Shown here: in pieces, positions 9,705 to 18,662 of the stretch
How the letters are laid out: each line of letters begins with the position of its first letter
How positions within the stretch are numbered: position 1 is the stretch's first letter
Origin: Emiliania huxleyi CCMP1516
Taxonomy: Eukaryota > Haptophyta > Isochrysidales > Noelaerhabdaceae
DNA length: 64,000 nucleotides
Reading direction: 5' to 3'
Assembly: GCF_000372725.1 (NCBI RefSeq)
Contig: NW_005200981.1
Span: 76,202-140,201, forward strand
The notes under the pieces: generated by a model
What the model was told of the DNA's origin: nothing
Databases searched by the model: none
The model's input: only the letters and a program-made list of their open reading frames with translations
Translations under genes and position numbers: made by a program

Positions 9705-11300
9705 ATGGCCTCGTCGCTGACCCGCATGGGGCTCCTCGTGATGGCTTCTGGCGCCGCCGCCTCGGGCATCGCCTCTCTCGATGCCTTCCCCTCGGGCGAC
9801 ACGACCTGCTCCCAGCCAGTGGATTCAACCACCACCTTCGACAATGTGGTCGAGCTGTCGCCCCATGTGCAATGCATAGCCAGCGGTGGCACCTTCGTCA
9901 AGGCGGTCTACACCTGCTCGAGGTTACCCAGCCAAACGATAGCGACGTGCACCGACAGCTCGTGCTCCTCGTGTGCTGCGCCCTCCGCCATGAACACGTA
10001 TGCCAGTGGCTTCTCTATGAGACCAGTGGTGGGGGCGTGCATTCCGACAAACCGCCTAGACATGTCCGGCACTCTGATCCAAGCGTACTCGGTCCGCTAC
10101 ACCATCCTCGGCAGTGCGTGGGCGTCGATAACCTTCTGCGACTCGCCGCCCTCGTCGCCGCCCCCGTCGCCGGCGTACCCGCCGGGGGCGCCCGGCACCA
10201 CCATGCTCGAGGCCTTCCCCTCGGGCGACACAACCTGCTCCCAGCCAGTGGATTCAACCACCACCTTCGACAATGTGGTCGAGCTGTCGCCCCATGTGCA
10301 ATGCATAGCCAGCGGTGGCACCTTCGTCAAGGCGGTCTACACCTGCTCGAGCACACCCAGCCAAACGATAGCGACGTGCACCGACAGCTCATGCTCCTCG
10401 TGTGCTGCGCCCTCCGCCATGAACACGTATGCCAGTGGCTTCTCTATGAGACCAGTGGTGGGGGCGTGCATTCCGACAAACCGCCTAGACATGTCCGGCA
10501 CTCTGATCCAAGCGTACTCGGTCCGCTACACCCGCCTCGGCAGCGAGTGGGCGTCGATGACCTTCTGCGACTCGCCGCCCTCGTCGCCGCCCCCGTCGCC
10601 GGCGTACCCGCCGGGGGCGCCCGGCACCACCATGCTCGAGGCCTTCCCCTCGGGCGACACAACCTGCTCCCAGCCAGTGGATTCAACCACCACCTTCGAC
10701 AGTGTGGTCCAACTGTCGCCCCATGTGCATTGCATAGCCAGCGGTGGCACCTTCGTCAAGGCGGTCTACACCTGCTCGAGCACACCCAGCCAAACGATAG
10801 CGACGTGCACCGACAGCTCATGCTCCTCGTGTGCTGCGCCCTCCGCCATGAACACGTATGCCAGTGGCTTCTCTATGAGACCAGTGGTGGGGGCGTGCAT
10901 TCCGACAAACCGCCTAGACATGTCCGGCACTCTGATCCAAGCGTACTCGGTCCGCTACACCCGCCTCGGCAGCGAGTGGGCGTCGATGACCTTCTGCGAC
11001 TCGCCGCCCTCGTCGCCGCCACCGGCACCGCCGCCGCCCACCACTCCGCCGCCCACAACGCCGCCGCCAGACGGCAGTGTGATGGTCATCATAGCGGCGG
11101 CCACCGCCGCCGGCGTGGTGGTTGTTTTTCTGCTCGTCATCCTCGTGGTGTACTGCATGTGCAAAGGCAGGAAGACAAGCCAGGTGTCTCGGCACCCGCC
11201 CGCACACACCTTTCCCCACTCCTCTCTCTCTCCCCCCAGCCTCCTGACGGATCCCCTTCGCTCCGCTTGTGCTCAGCAGGTAGCCATCGAGCCCAAGTAG
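9705..11300 (+). CDS. single-pass membrane protein with three tandem 143-residue repeats
   Basis: The ATG at 9705 opens MASSLTRMGLLVMASGAAAS, a signal peptide. Three tandem 429-bp units start at 9777, 10206 and 10635. Each encodes FPSGDTTCSQPVDSTTTF, a Cys-rich core (SSCSSCAAPSAMNTYASGF, LDMSGTLIQAYSVRYT) and a linker of the type SPPSSPPPSPAYPPGAPG. The units are nearly identical at DNA level. The third ends in a PPTTPPP stalk. A strongly hydrophobic segment near 11075-11150 (GVVVVFLLVILVVYCMC) follows, then a Lys/Arg stop-transfer. The tail probably has an intron (CAG|GTGTCTCGG to CAGCAG|GTAGCC), giving a short cytoplasmic end VAIEPK. The picture is a cell-surface or adhesin-like protein with six to eight Cys per repeat. 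The family was not recognised. Confidence 0.75.
   Translation: MASSLTRMGLLVMASGAAASGIASLDAFPSGDTTCSQPVDSTTTFDNVVELSPHVQCIASGGTFVKAVYTCSRLPSQTIATCTDSSCSSCAAPSAMNTYASGFSMRPVVGACIPTNRLDMSGTLIQAYSVRYTILGSAWASITFCDSPPSSPPPSPAYPPGAPGTTMLEAFPSGDTTCSQPVDSTTTFDNVVELSPHVQCIASGGTFVKAVYTCSSTPSQTIATCTDSSCSSCAAPSAMNTYASGFSMRPVVGACIPTNRLDMSGTLIQAYSVRYTRLGSEWASMTFCDSPPSSPPPSPAYPPGAPGTTMLEAFPSGDTTCSQPVDSTTTFDSVVQLSPHVHCIASGGTFVKAVYTCSSTPSQTIATCTDSSCSSCAAPSAMNTYASGFSMRPVVGACIPTNRLDMSGTLIQAYSVRYTRLGSEWASMTFCDSPPSSPPPAPPPPTTPPPTTPPPDGSVMVIIAAATAAGVVVVFLLVILVVYCMCKGRKTSQVSRHPPAHTFPHSSLSPPSLLTDPLRSACAQQVAIEPK
9777..11028 (+). repeat. three 429-bp coding tandem repeats
   Basis: Units at 9777-10205, 10206-10634 and 10635-11028 (last shortened). 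Units two and three share changes against unit one, for example Leu-Glu for Leu-Asp at the start and Thr-Arg-Leu-Gly-Ser-Glu late in the third. This suggests recent duplication or gene conversion. Confidence 0.9.
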
Positions 11301-11744
11301 ATTTGCGGAGGGTTCATCGCTCACGTCAGGGTCCCGGCGAACCGGCCGTATAGGTGGGACGCTTCCGTTTATGGCATCACATAGAATCGTAATAATTTAT
11401 GACTCGTCTGGGCATACGGTCCCTTCTCTCTACTACGCTGGTGGTGAATAAAGAGGCCCTCGGGCCCCCTGTCCCCCCCAGATGGGAGTGACGCGACCAC
11501 ACCAGCACAGCTGAGAAAACTTACCCCCAGACGTGCAACGCACAAACAAAAGAGGTCCCTCTCCTTGGCCCTCAGGCCCTCCAAGGACCCTTGCGCCCGC
11601 AGGCAGTAGTACTGAGCCCGCAGGCTCATCAACGGGCAAAGCCTGCTGCTTGCAATGCACTCAAGTGCCGAAATGGGGCGCCCACGGGCACCCCTTTGAA
11701 CTGACCTGAGTGAGGAGGAGGGCCGCGGCCCAGCAGCCTCCGGC
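11301..11744. other. intergenic, nothing recognised
   Basis: No frame with coding character on either strand. It leads directly into the tandem array to the right. Confidence 0.5.
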
Positions 11745-12180
11745 AGCGAAGCAGCCAAGCCCGAAGGCCACGCCGAGGCATGCGCTCAGGGAGCGCGTGC
11801 AGCCAAGCCAGAGGCGACATCGAAGGGCCGTGGCCCAGCAGCCTCTGGCAGCGAAGTAGCCAAGCCCGGAGGCCGGCCAGGAGCGGCATGCGCTCAGGGA
11901 GCGCATGCAGCCAAGCCAGAGGCGAGAGTGTGGGCCGCAGCCCAGCAGCCTCTGGCAGCCAAGCAGCGCAGCCCCAAGGCCAAGCAGCGAGGCATGCGCT
12001 CAGTGAGCGCGTTCAATCAGGCCAGAGGCGCGAGCGTGGGCCGCAGCCCAGCAGCTTCTGGCAGCTAAGCAGCGCAGCCCCAAGGCCAAGCAGCGAGGCA
12101 TGCGCTCAGTGAGCGCGTTCAATCAGGCCAGAGGCGCGAGCGTGGGCCGCAGCCCAGCAGCTTCTGGCAGCTAAGCAGCG
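11745..12180. repeat. 106-bp tandem array
   Basis: Four units starting near 11745, 11851, 11958 and 12064, each beginning GCNAAGNAGC and containing GGCATGCGCTCAG and CAGCAGC(C/T)TCTGGCA. The last two units are almost identical; the first two are more diverged. Confidence 0.85.
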
Positions 12181-12184
12181 CAGT

Positions 12185-12981
12185 GGTCCCACGGGGGACC
12201 CGAGGGGACATGGCCCCTCGCTAGCACACTGAGTGTGCGAATGGTCCCATGGGGGACCAAAGAAGCCCCATTGGGTGGGGTCCCATGCGTGGCACTAACC
12301 AGCCACGCCAGACTCCCATGGGCACGCAGGAGAGGGGTCCCACTGGGTGGGATCCTATGAGGGGCAATGCCCAGCCAAGCTAGACTCCCATGGGCACGGC
12401 CCATGGGGAAGTTCCACACAGCAGTGACCTGCCACGCTAACCTGCCATGGGCACGGCCCATGGGCTAGCGGGGTCCCACTGCATGGGGCGCCACACGGGG
12501 CAGTGACCTGCCACACTAACCTCCCATGGGCATGACCCATGGGCAAGCGGGGTCCCACTGAGTGGGGTCCCATGCGGGGCAGCAACCTGCCACGCTAACC
12601 TCCCATGGGCACGGCCCATGGGGAAGAGGGGTCCCACAGAGTGGGGTCCCATGCGGGGCAGCAACCTGCCACACTAACCTCCCATGGGCAGGCCCATGGG
12701 GAGGAGGGGTCCCACAGAGTGGGGTCCCATGCGGGGCAGCAACCTGCCACACTAACCTCCCATGGGCACGGCCCATGGGCAAGCGGAGTCCCACTGGGTG
12801 GGGTCCATGCGGGGCAGCAACCTGCCACGCTAGACTCCCATGGGCACGGCCCATGGGCAAGCGGGGTCCCACTGGGTGGGGTCCCATGCGGGGCAGCAAC
12901 CTGCCACACTAACCTCCCATGGGCAGGCCCATGGGGAGGAGGGGTCCCACAGAGTGGGGCCCCATACGGGGCAGTGACCTG
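12185..12981. repeat. about 80-bp tandem array, left part
   Basis: About ten units with the core CCCATGGGCACGGCCCATGG, GGTCCCAC(T/A)G and ATGCGGGGCAGCAACCTG. The unit carries its own palindrome around CCATGGGC. Long frames on both strands are by-products of the repeat. The array is interrupted at 12982 and resumes at 14172. Confidence 0.85.
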
Positions 12982-14171
12982 AGGGCCCAACTTGAGAATC
13001 GTGCTTTGAGTTGGGTTGTTTCGTGTTGGGTTGGGTTGTGGTTGGGTTGGGTTGTTCCGCGTGAGGTTGGGTCGTCGGCGCGAAGGGTGAGGTCTCGACC
13101 GCCGCCGCTCACGCCAGCGGACGGCCACTGCCGGTGTTTTTGGCTTCGCCACCGTCCAAGGCGTGCGCCATGCGCTCGCCGGCATCGAGCGAGCAACGTG
13201 ATCGACCGAGCGGCTTGCTGTGTGGTCGCCTTCTTGTGGCTCTCGTCGAGAGCGTTTTGCGTCCCGGCGGGTGGGAGAATGTGTGTCGTCTGAAGTGTCA
13301 CTGTGTGCGTCACATCGATGTGGATAACAAGCACGGTCGATCCGTCAAAGCGATACACTCGTTCCTATCACGCTGGAAGGCTTGCACGGAGCTCTGTGCC
13401 GGCACACAGCAAGAGCCGTGCGGCAAGAAGAGCTCGATGGGGAGCGAGAACCGTCAGATTTTCAGGTGTAGCCTGAAGTCCGTCGCGACGCACTCAATCC
13501 CTCCCGAGCGAAAGCCTGTGGCTCTCTCGAACTCGTCGATATATTGCGAATAAACTGCTCTTCCCGCATAGCTTGCAGAGTCAGAGGCGCAGAAAGGCTC
13601 CGAGTGTTCGACGAGTCTTGCGAGCTGCGCGGTCAAACCTGGGGGGGACTGACCGCATCAAGGCGGACTTCCGAAACCTGGGTGAGCACCTCTGGCAGTT
13701 CTCGCTCCCCATCGAGCTCTTCTTGCCGCACGGCTCTTCTGTGTGCCGGCACAGAGGTGGGTGCAAGCCTTCCAGCGTGATAGGAACGAGTGTATCGCTT
13801 TGACGGATCGACCGTGCTTGTTATCCACATCGATGTGACGCACACAGTGACACTTCAGACGACACACATTCTCCCACCCGCCGGGACGCAAAACGCTCTC
13901 GACGAGAGCCACAAGAAGGCGACCACACAGCAAGCCGCTCGGTCGATCACGTTGCTCGCTCGATGCCGGCGAGCGCATGGCGCACGCCTTGGACGGTGGC
14001 GAAGCCAAAAACACCGGCAGTGGCCGTCCGCTGGCGTGAGCGGCGGCGGTCGAGACCTCACCCTTCGCGCCGACGACCCAACCTCACGCGGAACAACCCA
14101 ACCCAACCACAACCCAACCCAACCCAACAACCCAACCCAACCCAAAAAGCACGATTCTCAAGTTGGGCCCT
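12982..14171. mobile_element. fold-back element inserted in the tandem array
   Basis: Both ends read AGGGCCCAACTTGAGAATCG inwards, so the terminal inverted repeats are perfect for at least the first 26 bp. The inverted arms extend about 470 bp (12982 to about 13455, and about 13700 to 14171) with high identity and small indels. They include a TTGGG-type short repeat just inside each end. A unique spacer of about 240 bp lies between. The array flanking both sides is the same repeat in the same orientation, so this is an insertion. The flanks GTGACCTG and TCGGCCTG could be a degraded 8-bp target-site duplication. The mirrored frames at about 13134-13553 and 13658-14014 exist only because the arms are inverted. 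No transposase is seen, so it is non-autonomous. Confidence 0.85.
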
Positions 14172-14325
14172 CGGCCTGCCACGATAGACTCCCATGGGCA
14201 GGACCATGGGGAGGAGGGGTCCCACAGAGTGGGGCCCCATACGGGGCAGTGACCTGCCACGATAGACTCCCATGGGCAGGCCCATGGGGAGGAGGGGTCC
14301 CACGTGGGGTCCATGCGGGAGTGAC
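14172..14325. repeat. about 80-bp tandem array, right part
   Basis: Two units of the same array as 12185-12981 in the same orientation, the second incomplete. Confidence 0.8.
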
Positions 14326-14354
14326 AAGAAAGCGAGAATTGGCTGCGGCGCCAC

Positions 14355-14690
14355 CGCCAGCCCCAGCTCTCTCCTTTGCGTTTCGGGCTGACACGGTCGG
14401 GGCGCGCGCCACGCCCCACACACCTTGTCGCCACTCCACCCCGTGATTCGACGGTCTCGCCCGACGCTCCGCCTTCGCCGTGACGTGTCCCAAACGAGCT
14501 GGTGGTCGGTTGCCACTCAACTCGCCCAGCCTTGCTGCGCACGCGTGCCACGGCCAGCCTCTCTGTCGCAGCTGACCCAGCGCGCGTGCCGGCTGGGCCG
14601 AGGGCTAGGGCCTCGCGCTCCTCTCCTGTGCTCTGCTCACCCTCCACGCGGTGGCGGCCGCAGGCGCAGCGGCGACCCGGAGCCCGTCTG
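14355..14690 (+). repeat. 310-330-bp dispersed repeat upstream of the HCF101-like gene
   Basis: This block, from near CAGCTCTC through GGCTGACAC, CCGTGATTCGACGGTCTCG and CCCAAACGAGCTGG to GCGCAGCGGCGAC, recurs inverted at about 42125-42455. Here it ends about 65 bp before the ATG at 14755. The other copy ends about 25 bp before the importin-alpha ATG, in the same orientation relative to the gene. It could be a mobile element with a preference for 5' ends, or a shared promoter/5' UTR module. Confidence 0.75.
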
Positions 14691-14754
14691 CACAGGTCGA
14701 CAACATAAGCACACCATGCACATGGGTCTGCATCACCTGCACAATCATGCCACC

Positions 14755-16247
14755 ATGCGCATTGGCACCTCGTTTGTGCGGCGCCGGTGCGCTCTTGCGA
14801 CAGCGCGCGGGCGCGCGCGGCTCGAGGAGGAGGCGCTCGCCGCCCTCAACGGCGTGCTCGACCCAGCACTCGCGCGCTGCAAGCGGCTCGCCGTGCAGCC
14901 CGACGCGACTGTGGCGGTCAAGCTCGAGTTCCGCTCCGGCGCGATGAGACGCGGCGCCGTCGAGGCGGCCGCCGCGGCCGCGATTGAGGCTCTACCGTGG
15001 GCGCGCCGCAGCAGCGTCGAGTCCACGCTCTCGCGCCCGCGCTCATTTATGGGCTCCAATGCGCCGCCGTCGCTGCGGCACGTTGGCGCGCTGGTTGGCA
15101 TCAGCAGCTGCAAGGGCGGCGTGGGCAAGTCGACCGTCGCGGTCAACCTCGCCTACGCCCTCGCCACCCAGGGCGGGCGGGTCGGGCTCCTCGACGCAGA
15201 CGTGCACGGCCCGTCGCTGCCGTCGCTGGTGCGGCTGCCGCCCGGCTCGTTGCCGCTCCGGCAGGACGCGCAGACGCGGCTCCTCGCGCCGGCCGAAGCC
15301 GACGGCGTGAGGCTCATGTCTTACGGGTTCGTGGGCAAGGGCGCTTCGAGCGGGGCGGTGCCGGCGGCGGTGATGCGCGGCCCGATGGTAGGCAAGACAG
15401 TCGGGCAGGTGACTTCCGACAAGCTCCCACACACCCGCAAGCCCCATTCTTCACCCGCGCGGCGAATGGCCTAGAACGCGTCGCTGGGTGAGATGATCTC
15501 CCGCTGTGTGCCCCCCCGCCCCCCCCCCCCCCCCCCGCCCGCGCCCGCGCATCCGGACTCAGTTCTCCGCGTCGCCGACGGGACAGGCCGGACGCACCTG
15601 CCCTTTGGCGGCTCGCAGCTCGAGGCGGTGAGGCGGCACGCGGGTCTACGCGAGAGCGACACCTTCCGCCTCCCGATCGAGCCTCAGGTGGCGGAGACGA
15701 GACCACGCGCAGCACGGCGAGGGAGTCCCCTAGGCGAGCCCTTAGGCCGCGTGGCCGCAGGTGGGAGAGGCAGTCGATGCGGGCTCGCCGCTCCAGCTGC
15801 TCACATCGCAGAGCGAGTCGGCGCACGCCCTCCGCGCGGCGGCGCGCCACTTGGTGGTCGCGATTGGGGAGCGGCAACACGGCGCCGCGGCGGGCGGGAG
15901 TGGGTCGCATCTGCGGTGCGGCCGCGCTGAGGCCTTGCGCTTCCGGTGGACGGCGCCCTCTCACCCCCGCCCTGCTCGCGCCCTCAAGGTACGACCCGAA
16001 GCGCGGGCTCGTCCTCCGCGTACTCAGCGGCGACCACGAGGGGCGGGAGTTCGTGCTCTCGAAGGCCGCGCTGCACGCGCTGCGCGGCGGCGCGGGTGCG
16101 GGCGACGCGTCTGCGCCGCTGCTGGACACGGTCGAGCCGTGCGAGACCGAGGCGGGCCAGCCCGGCGCCAAGCTCTACTGGTGCGGTGGCGGTGCGACAG
16201 TCGTCCCGCTTGGGGATTTCCCGCATCTGGCGGCCGCGCACGGGTAG
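14755..16247 (+). pseudogene. HCF101/Mrp-family Fe-S P-loop protein, middle part missing
   Basis: HCF101-type proteins carry Fe-S clusters to target apoproteins in plastids. Exon 1 (14755-15408, 218 codons, ATG 14755) holds an N-terminal MIP18-like region ([15 protein letters not shown]) and then the P-loop [37 protein letters not shown] and [14 protein letters not shown]. Later exons match the end of the Mrp domain (DGTGRTHLPFGGSQ, FRLPIEPQ, about 15563-15687; VGEAVDAGSPLQLL from 15761) and a DUF971-like C-terminus (GLVLRVLSGDHEGREFVL, to TAG at 16247). Between 15408 and 15563 there is no room for the expected about 100 residues with the D-x-P-P-G-T-G-D and V-x-N-M motifs. Exon phases also clash (phase 0 out, phase 1 in). 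An exon is therefore missing, either truly or by assembly collapse at the C run at 15511-15537. It was called a pseudogene on this basis; the flanking exons look unmutated. Confidence 0.65.
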
Positions 16248-16496
16248 TGATGTGGGTGGTGGGGCGCCCGGTAGAGCCCGGGGGTCGCGGTGCTCGCACG
16301 GCGTGCACAGAGACGTTGAGCGAGGAGGCCGAAAATTTTCGTCTTCATGATGAATGTACGTAGCGACAACCAATCGACGTAAACCGTATTTGCCCACCGC
16401 GCTGGCTGACACCAGTGAGAGAGGAGCGCCGCGCCCGCGCGCCGCGGCGTGCAGCGAGGCGGTGAGAACACTGGGAGACTGGGTAGAGTGGGAGAT
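16248..16496. other. intergenic between convergent genes
   Basis: Short stretch between the stop codons of the HCF101-like gene (+) and the AP-2 sigma gene (-). No frame or motif of note. Confidence 0.6.
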
Positions 16497-17081
16497 CTAC
16501 TCGAGTTTGTCCAAATCCTGGACGCGGTGCAGAATGGTCTGCTTGGACGTCTCCTGCACCTCGCCCGCCAGGAAGAACTCGTCGAGGATCATGTACACTT
16601 TGTTGAAGTTGAAGACAAGGTCGAGCTCGCACACGTTGCCAAAGAACTGGTCCAGAAGCTCGACGAAGAGATGGATCGACTCGAAATACACCAGCTCGTT
16701 ATCGTTCACATCAACGCACAGCGTAAAGAAGAGCCCCGCGTATCGCCGGTATATCAGCTTGTACTGCTTGAACTGCGCGCAGCGGGGGGCAAGTCAGGGC
16801 GATGGGGGCGCGAGGGACGGAGAGATTGTCGGGTGACCCCCCCCCCCCCCCCCAATGTCCCGCCCCATCCCCGCCGCCCGTCCCCGCATTTTTGGCCCGT
16901 CCCCCGCCGTACCCCGCTGGCCCGGCACCTCGACGAAGTTTGTGAATTTCTGGTCGCGGGTCGTCACGATGCGGTGAATCTCGGCCTCAATCTTGATCTT
17001 CTCATCGTCAGTATAGGTGCGGTAGTATTTGCTCAGCCGGGTCTTGCCCTGTCGGTTCTGCAGGAGGATGAACTGGATCAT
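16497..17081 (-). CDS. AP2S1: AP-2 adaptor complex sigma subunit
   Basis: Small chain of the clathrin AP-2 adaptor, a longin-fold subunit of the core that binds cargo dileucine signals at the plasma membrane. Two exons, 17081-16929 (51 codons) and 16772-16497 (91 codons plus stop), are joined by a GT-AG, phase-0 intron of 156 nt. The product is 142 aa, exactly the usual family length. Exon 1 reads [20 protein letters not shown] through [11 protein letters not shown]. Exon 2 reads [20 protein letters not shown], then the conserved [20 protein letters not shown] and [11 protein letters not shown], ending DLDKLE. All landmark motifs are present with no frameshift. Sigma-1 of AP-1 is the main alternative, but the [12 protein letters not shown] and NFVEF-type signatures favour AP-2. 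Confidence 0.93.
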
Positions 17082-17874
17082 AAGCCACCAGGCACGGGCT
17101 CGCGCTGAACGCCGCCAACAGCGCCGAAGAAAGGGACGCGAAAAGAATTTTGCGCTCCCCGCCGATCCCGCCGGCTTGCGAGAGAGATCCCCTGTGCCCT
17201 GTGCCCAGCCCTCTCCGCGCGGCGATGCGCCCTCCCCCCGTATGTGCTTGCTATAGCCGCAGCCGAGCACGCCGATGATGTTTGGCTGCAACTCCTACGT
17301 ACTCTCTTTTGTGTGATGAAATACAAACAAACGTGTGAGTGTTAGAGTTGTTTGGTATTGCTAAAAATCTCTCTGAAATACAGATGGCGCCTGATCGTAC
17401 GAACTGTGTGATGATCTGTGTGAGAGATGTTTGAGATGTGTCACCCACGGGAAGTGCGTGGAAGGTGCTTCATCAACATCGTTCATCAAGAATTTCTTGG
17501 CCATGAATCTTTGCGCGCGGCGCGCCAGACAACCACCCCCACCTGTGGGCAAATTACCGCTGGTTTGCCACTGACTTGGGCCGGCAGCTTCTCAGCCCTC
17601 AGCCGAAGCTGGATTCGTGTCTGTCCTCGACCCAGCCCTTAGGCTTAGCTTGGGATGTCCGTTTATTTTATTTATTAAACCCCTCGCTCTCACAACACTA
17701 AGCACGGGACTGGCACGCACTGGCACTATTGGGGGCACAGGAGACGCGGCACGCACGGCCACGGGGCCCACGACAGACGCCACAGGCTACAGACACGGGG
17801 AGGCACTGGTAACGCCGGGAGTGTAAGCGACGACGGCGTCATCCTCCGACTTGCTCCCCCGTTCTTATCCAACA
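17082..17874. other. intergenic with a dispersed 50-bp repeat
   Basis: Contains ACGTGTGAGTGTTAGAGTTG followed by TTTGGTATTGCTAAAAATCT at 17331-17382. This block is shared with the hairpin element at 21253-21366 and partly with 43351-43380. An A/T-rich stretch (TTTATTTTATTTATTAAA) lies near 17660. No coding frame was accepted. Confidence 0.5.
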
Positions 17875-18629
17875 TCATATCGACAGAGAGACCTCGTGAT
17901 GAGAGGTCCGCGGGCCCACCTTGTAGCCTTTACCAGGGCCGGGCTCATCCGGGGGCGAGCAGCGGCGCTGCCTCCTCGCCCGGAGGTACATGCCGCCTCC
18001 GAGCAGGGCCGCGGTGACGGCCACCCCCACCGCCGCGGCCGCCGCCACGGCGACCGCGGGGGAGGAACCCCCTTCGCCGACCTCCTCCACCTCGACCCGG
18101 AGAGTGCTATCGATGTAGGTGACGTTTGCGGCGCTCATAGCCGCCTCAAAGTCGCCTCGGCCCGCCTCCTCCGTGTATGCGCGGAGGCTGCGCTGTGCGG
18201 AGGCGGCCTCCGCCGGCGTCGTCGCCGGGATCGTGGCAACCACGACGACGCTTCCGGCGGTGATCTCGAGGGTGGAGCCGAGAGGCACAAAGCTGAACCC
18301 GGCCAGCTCCGCGAGAGTGACGAGGATCAGCCTCTGCGCGGCGGCGTCATAGTCGCCGACTTCGCCACTTGCGGCGAAGGTCGCGACGACCCGGAACGAC
18401 CTCGACTGTGCCGCCGGCGGCGGCGGCGGCCTCGGGGGTGGAGGTGCGGGTGGGGGCGCTGGGGAGGGCGTCAGAGAGGACGACGGCGACAGCAACGGTG
18501 GAGGCGGCGACGGCGACAGCGACGGCGGAGGCGGTGAAGGCGGAGCAGGCAACGGCAGCAAAGGCGGCGATGGCGGCGACGACGGGGGTGGCGGCGAGGG
18601 TGGTGGAGGCAGCGGCGGCGGTGGCTGCG

Positions 18630-18662
<33 letters not shown>

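Noticed and set aside
12185-13185. Long frames on both strands reading HGPWASGVPLGG or MGRAHGRLAWQV-type repeats
   Set aside because: These are products of the 80-bp satellite, repetitive in all frames and without start or context.
13134-14014. Mirrored frames with the same protein (MFLASPPSKACAMRS...) on opposite strands
   Set aside because: They lie in the two inverted arms of the fold-back element. The symmetry, not selection, creates both frames, and neither contains a known domain.
17082-17291. Upstream start ([15 protein letters not shown]) for the AP-2 sigma gene
   Set aside because: The spliced product from ATG 17081 already gives the family length of 142 residues with the canonical N-terminus. 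The extension has no similarity.
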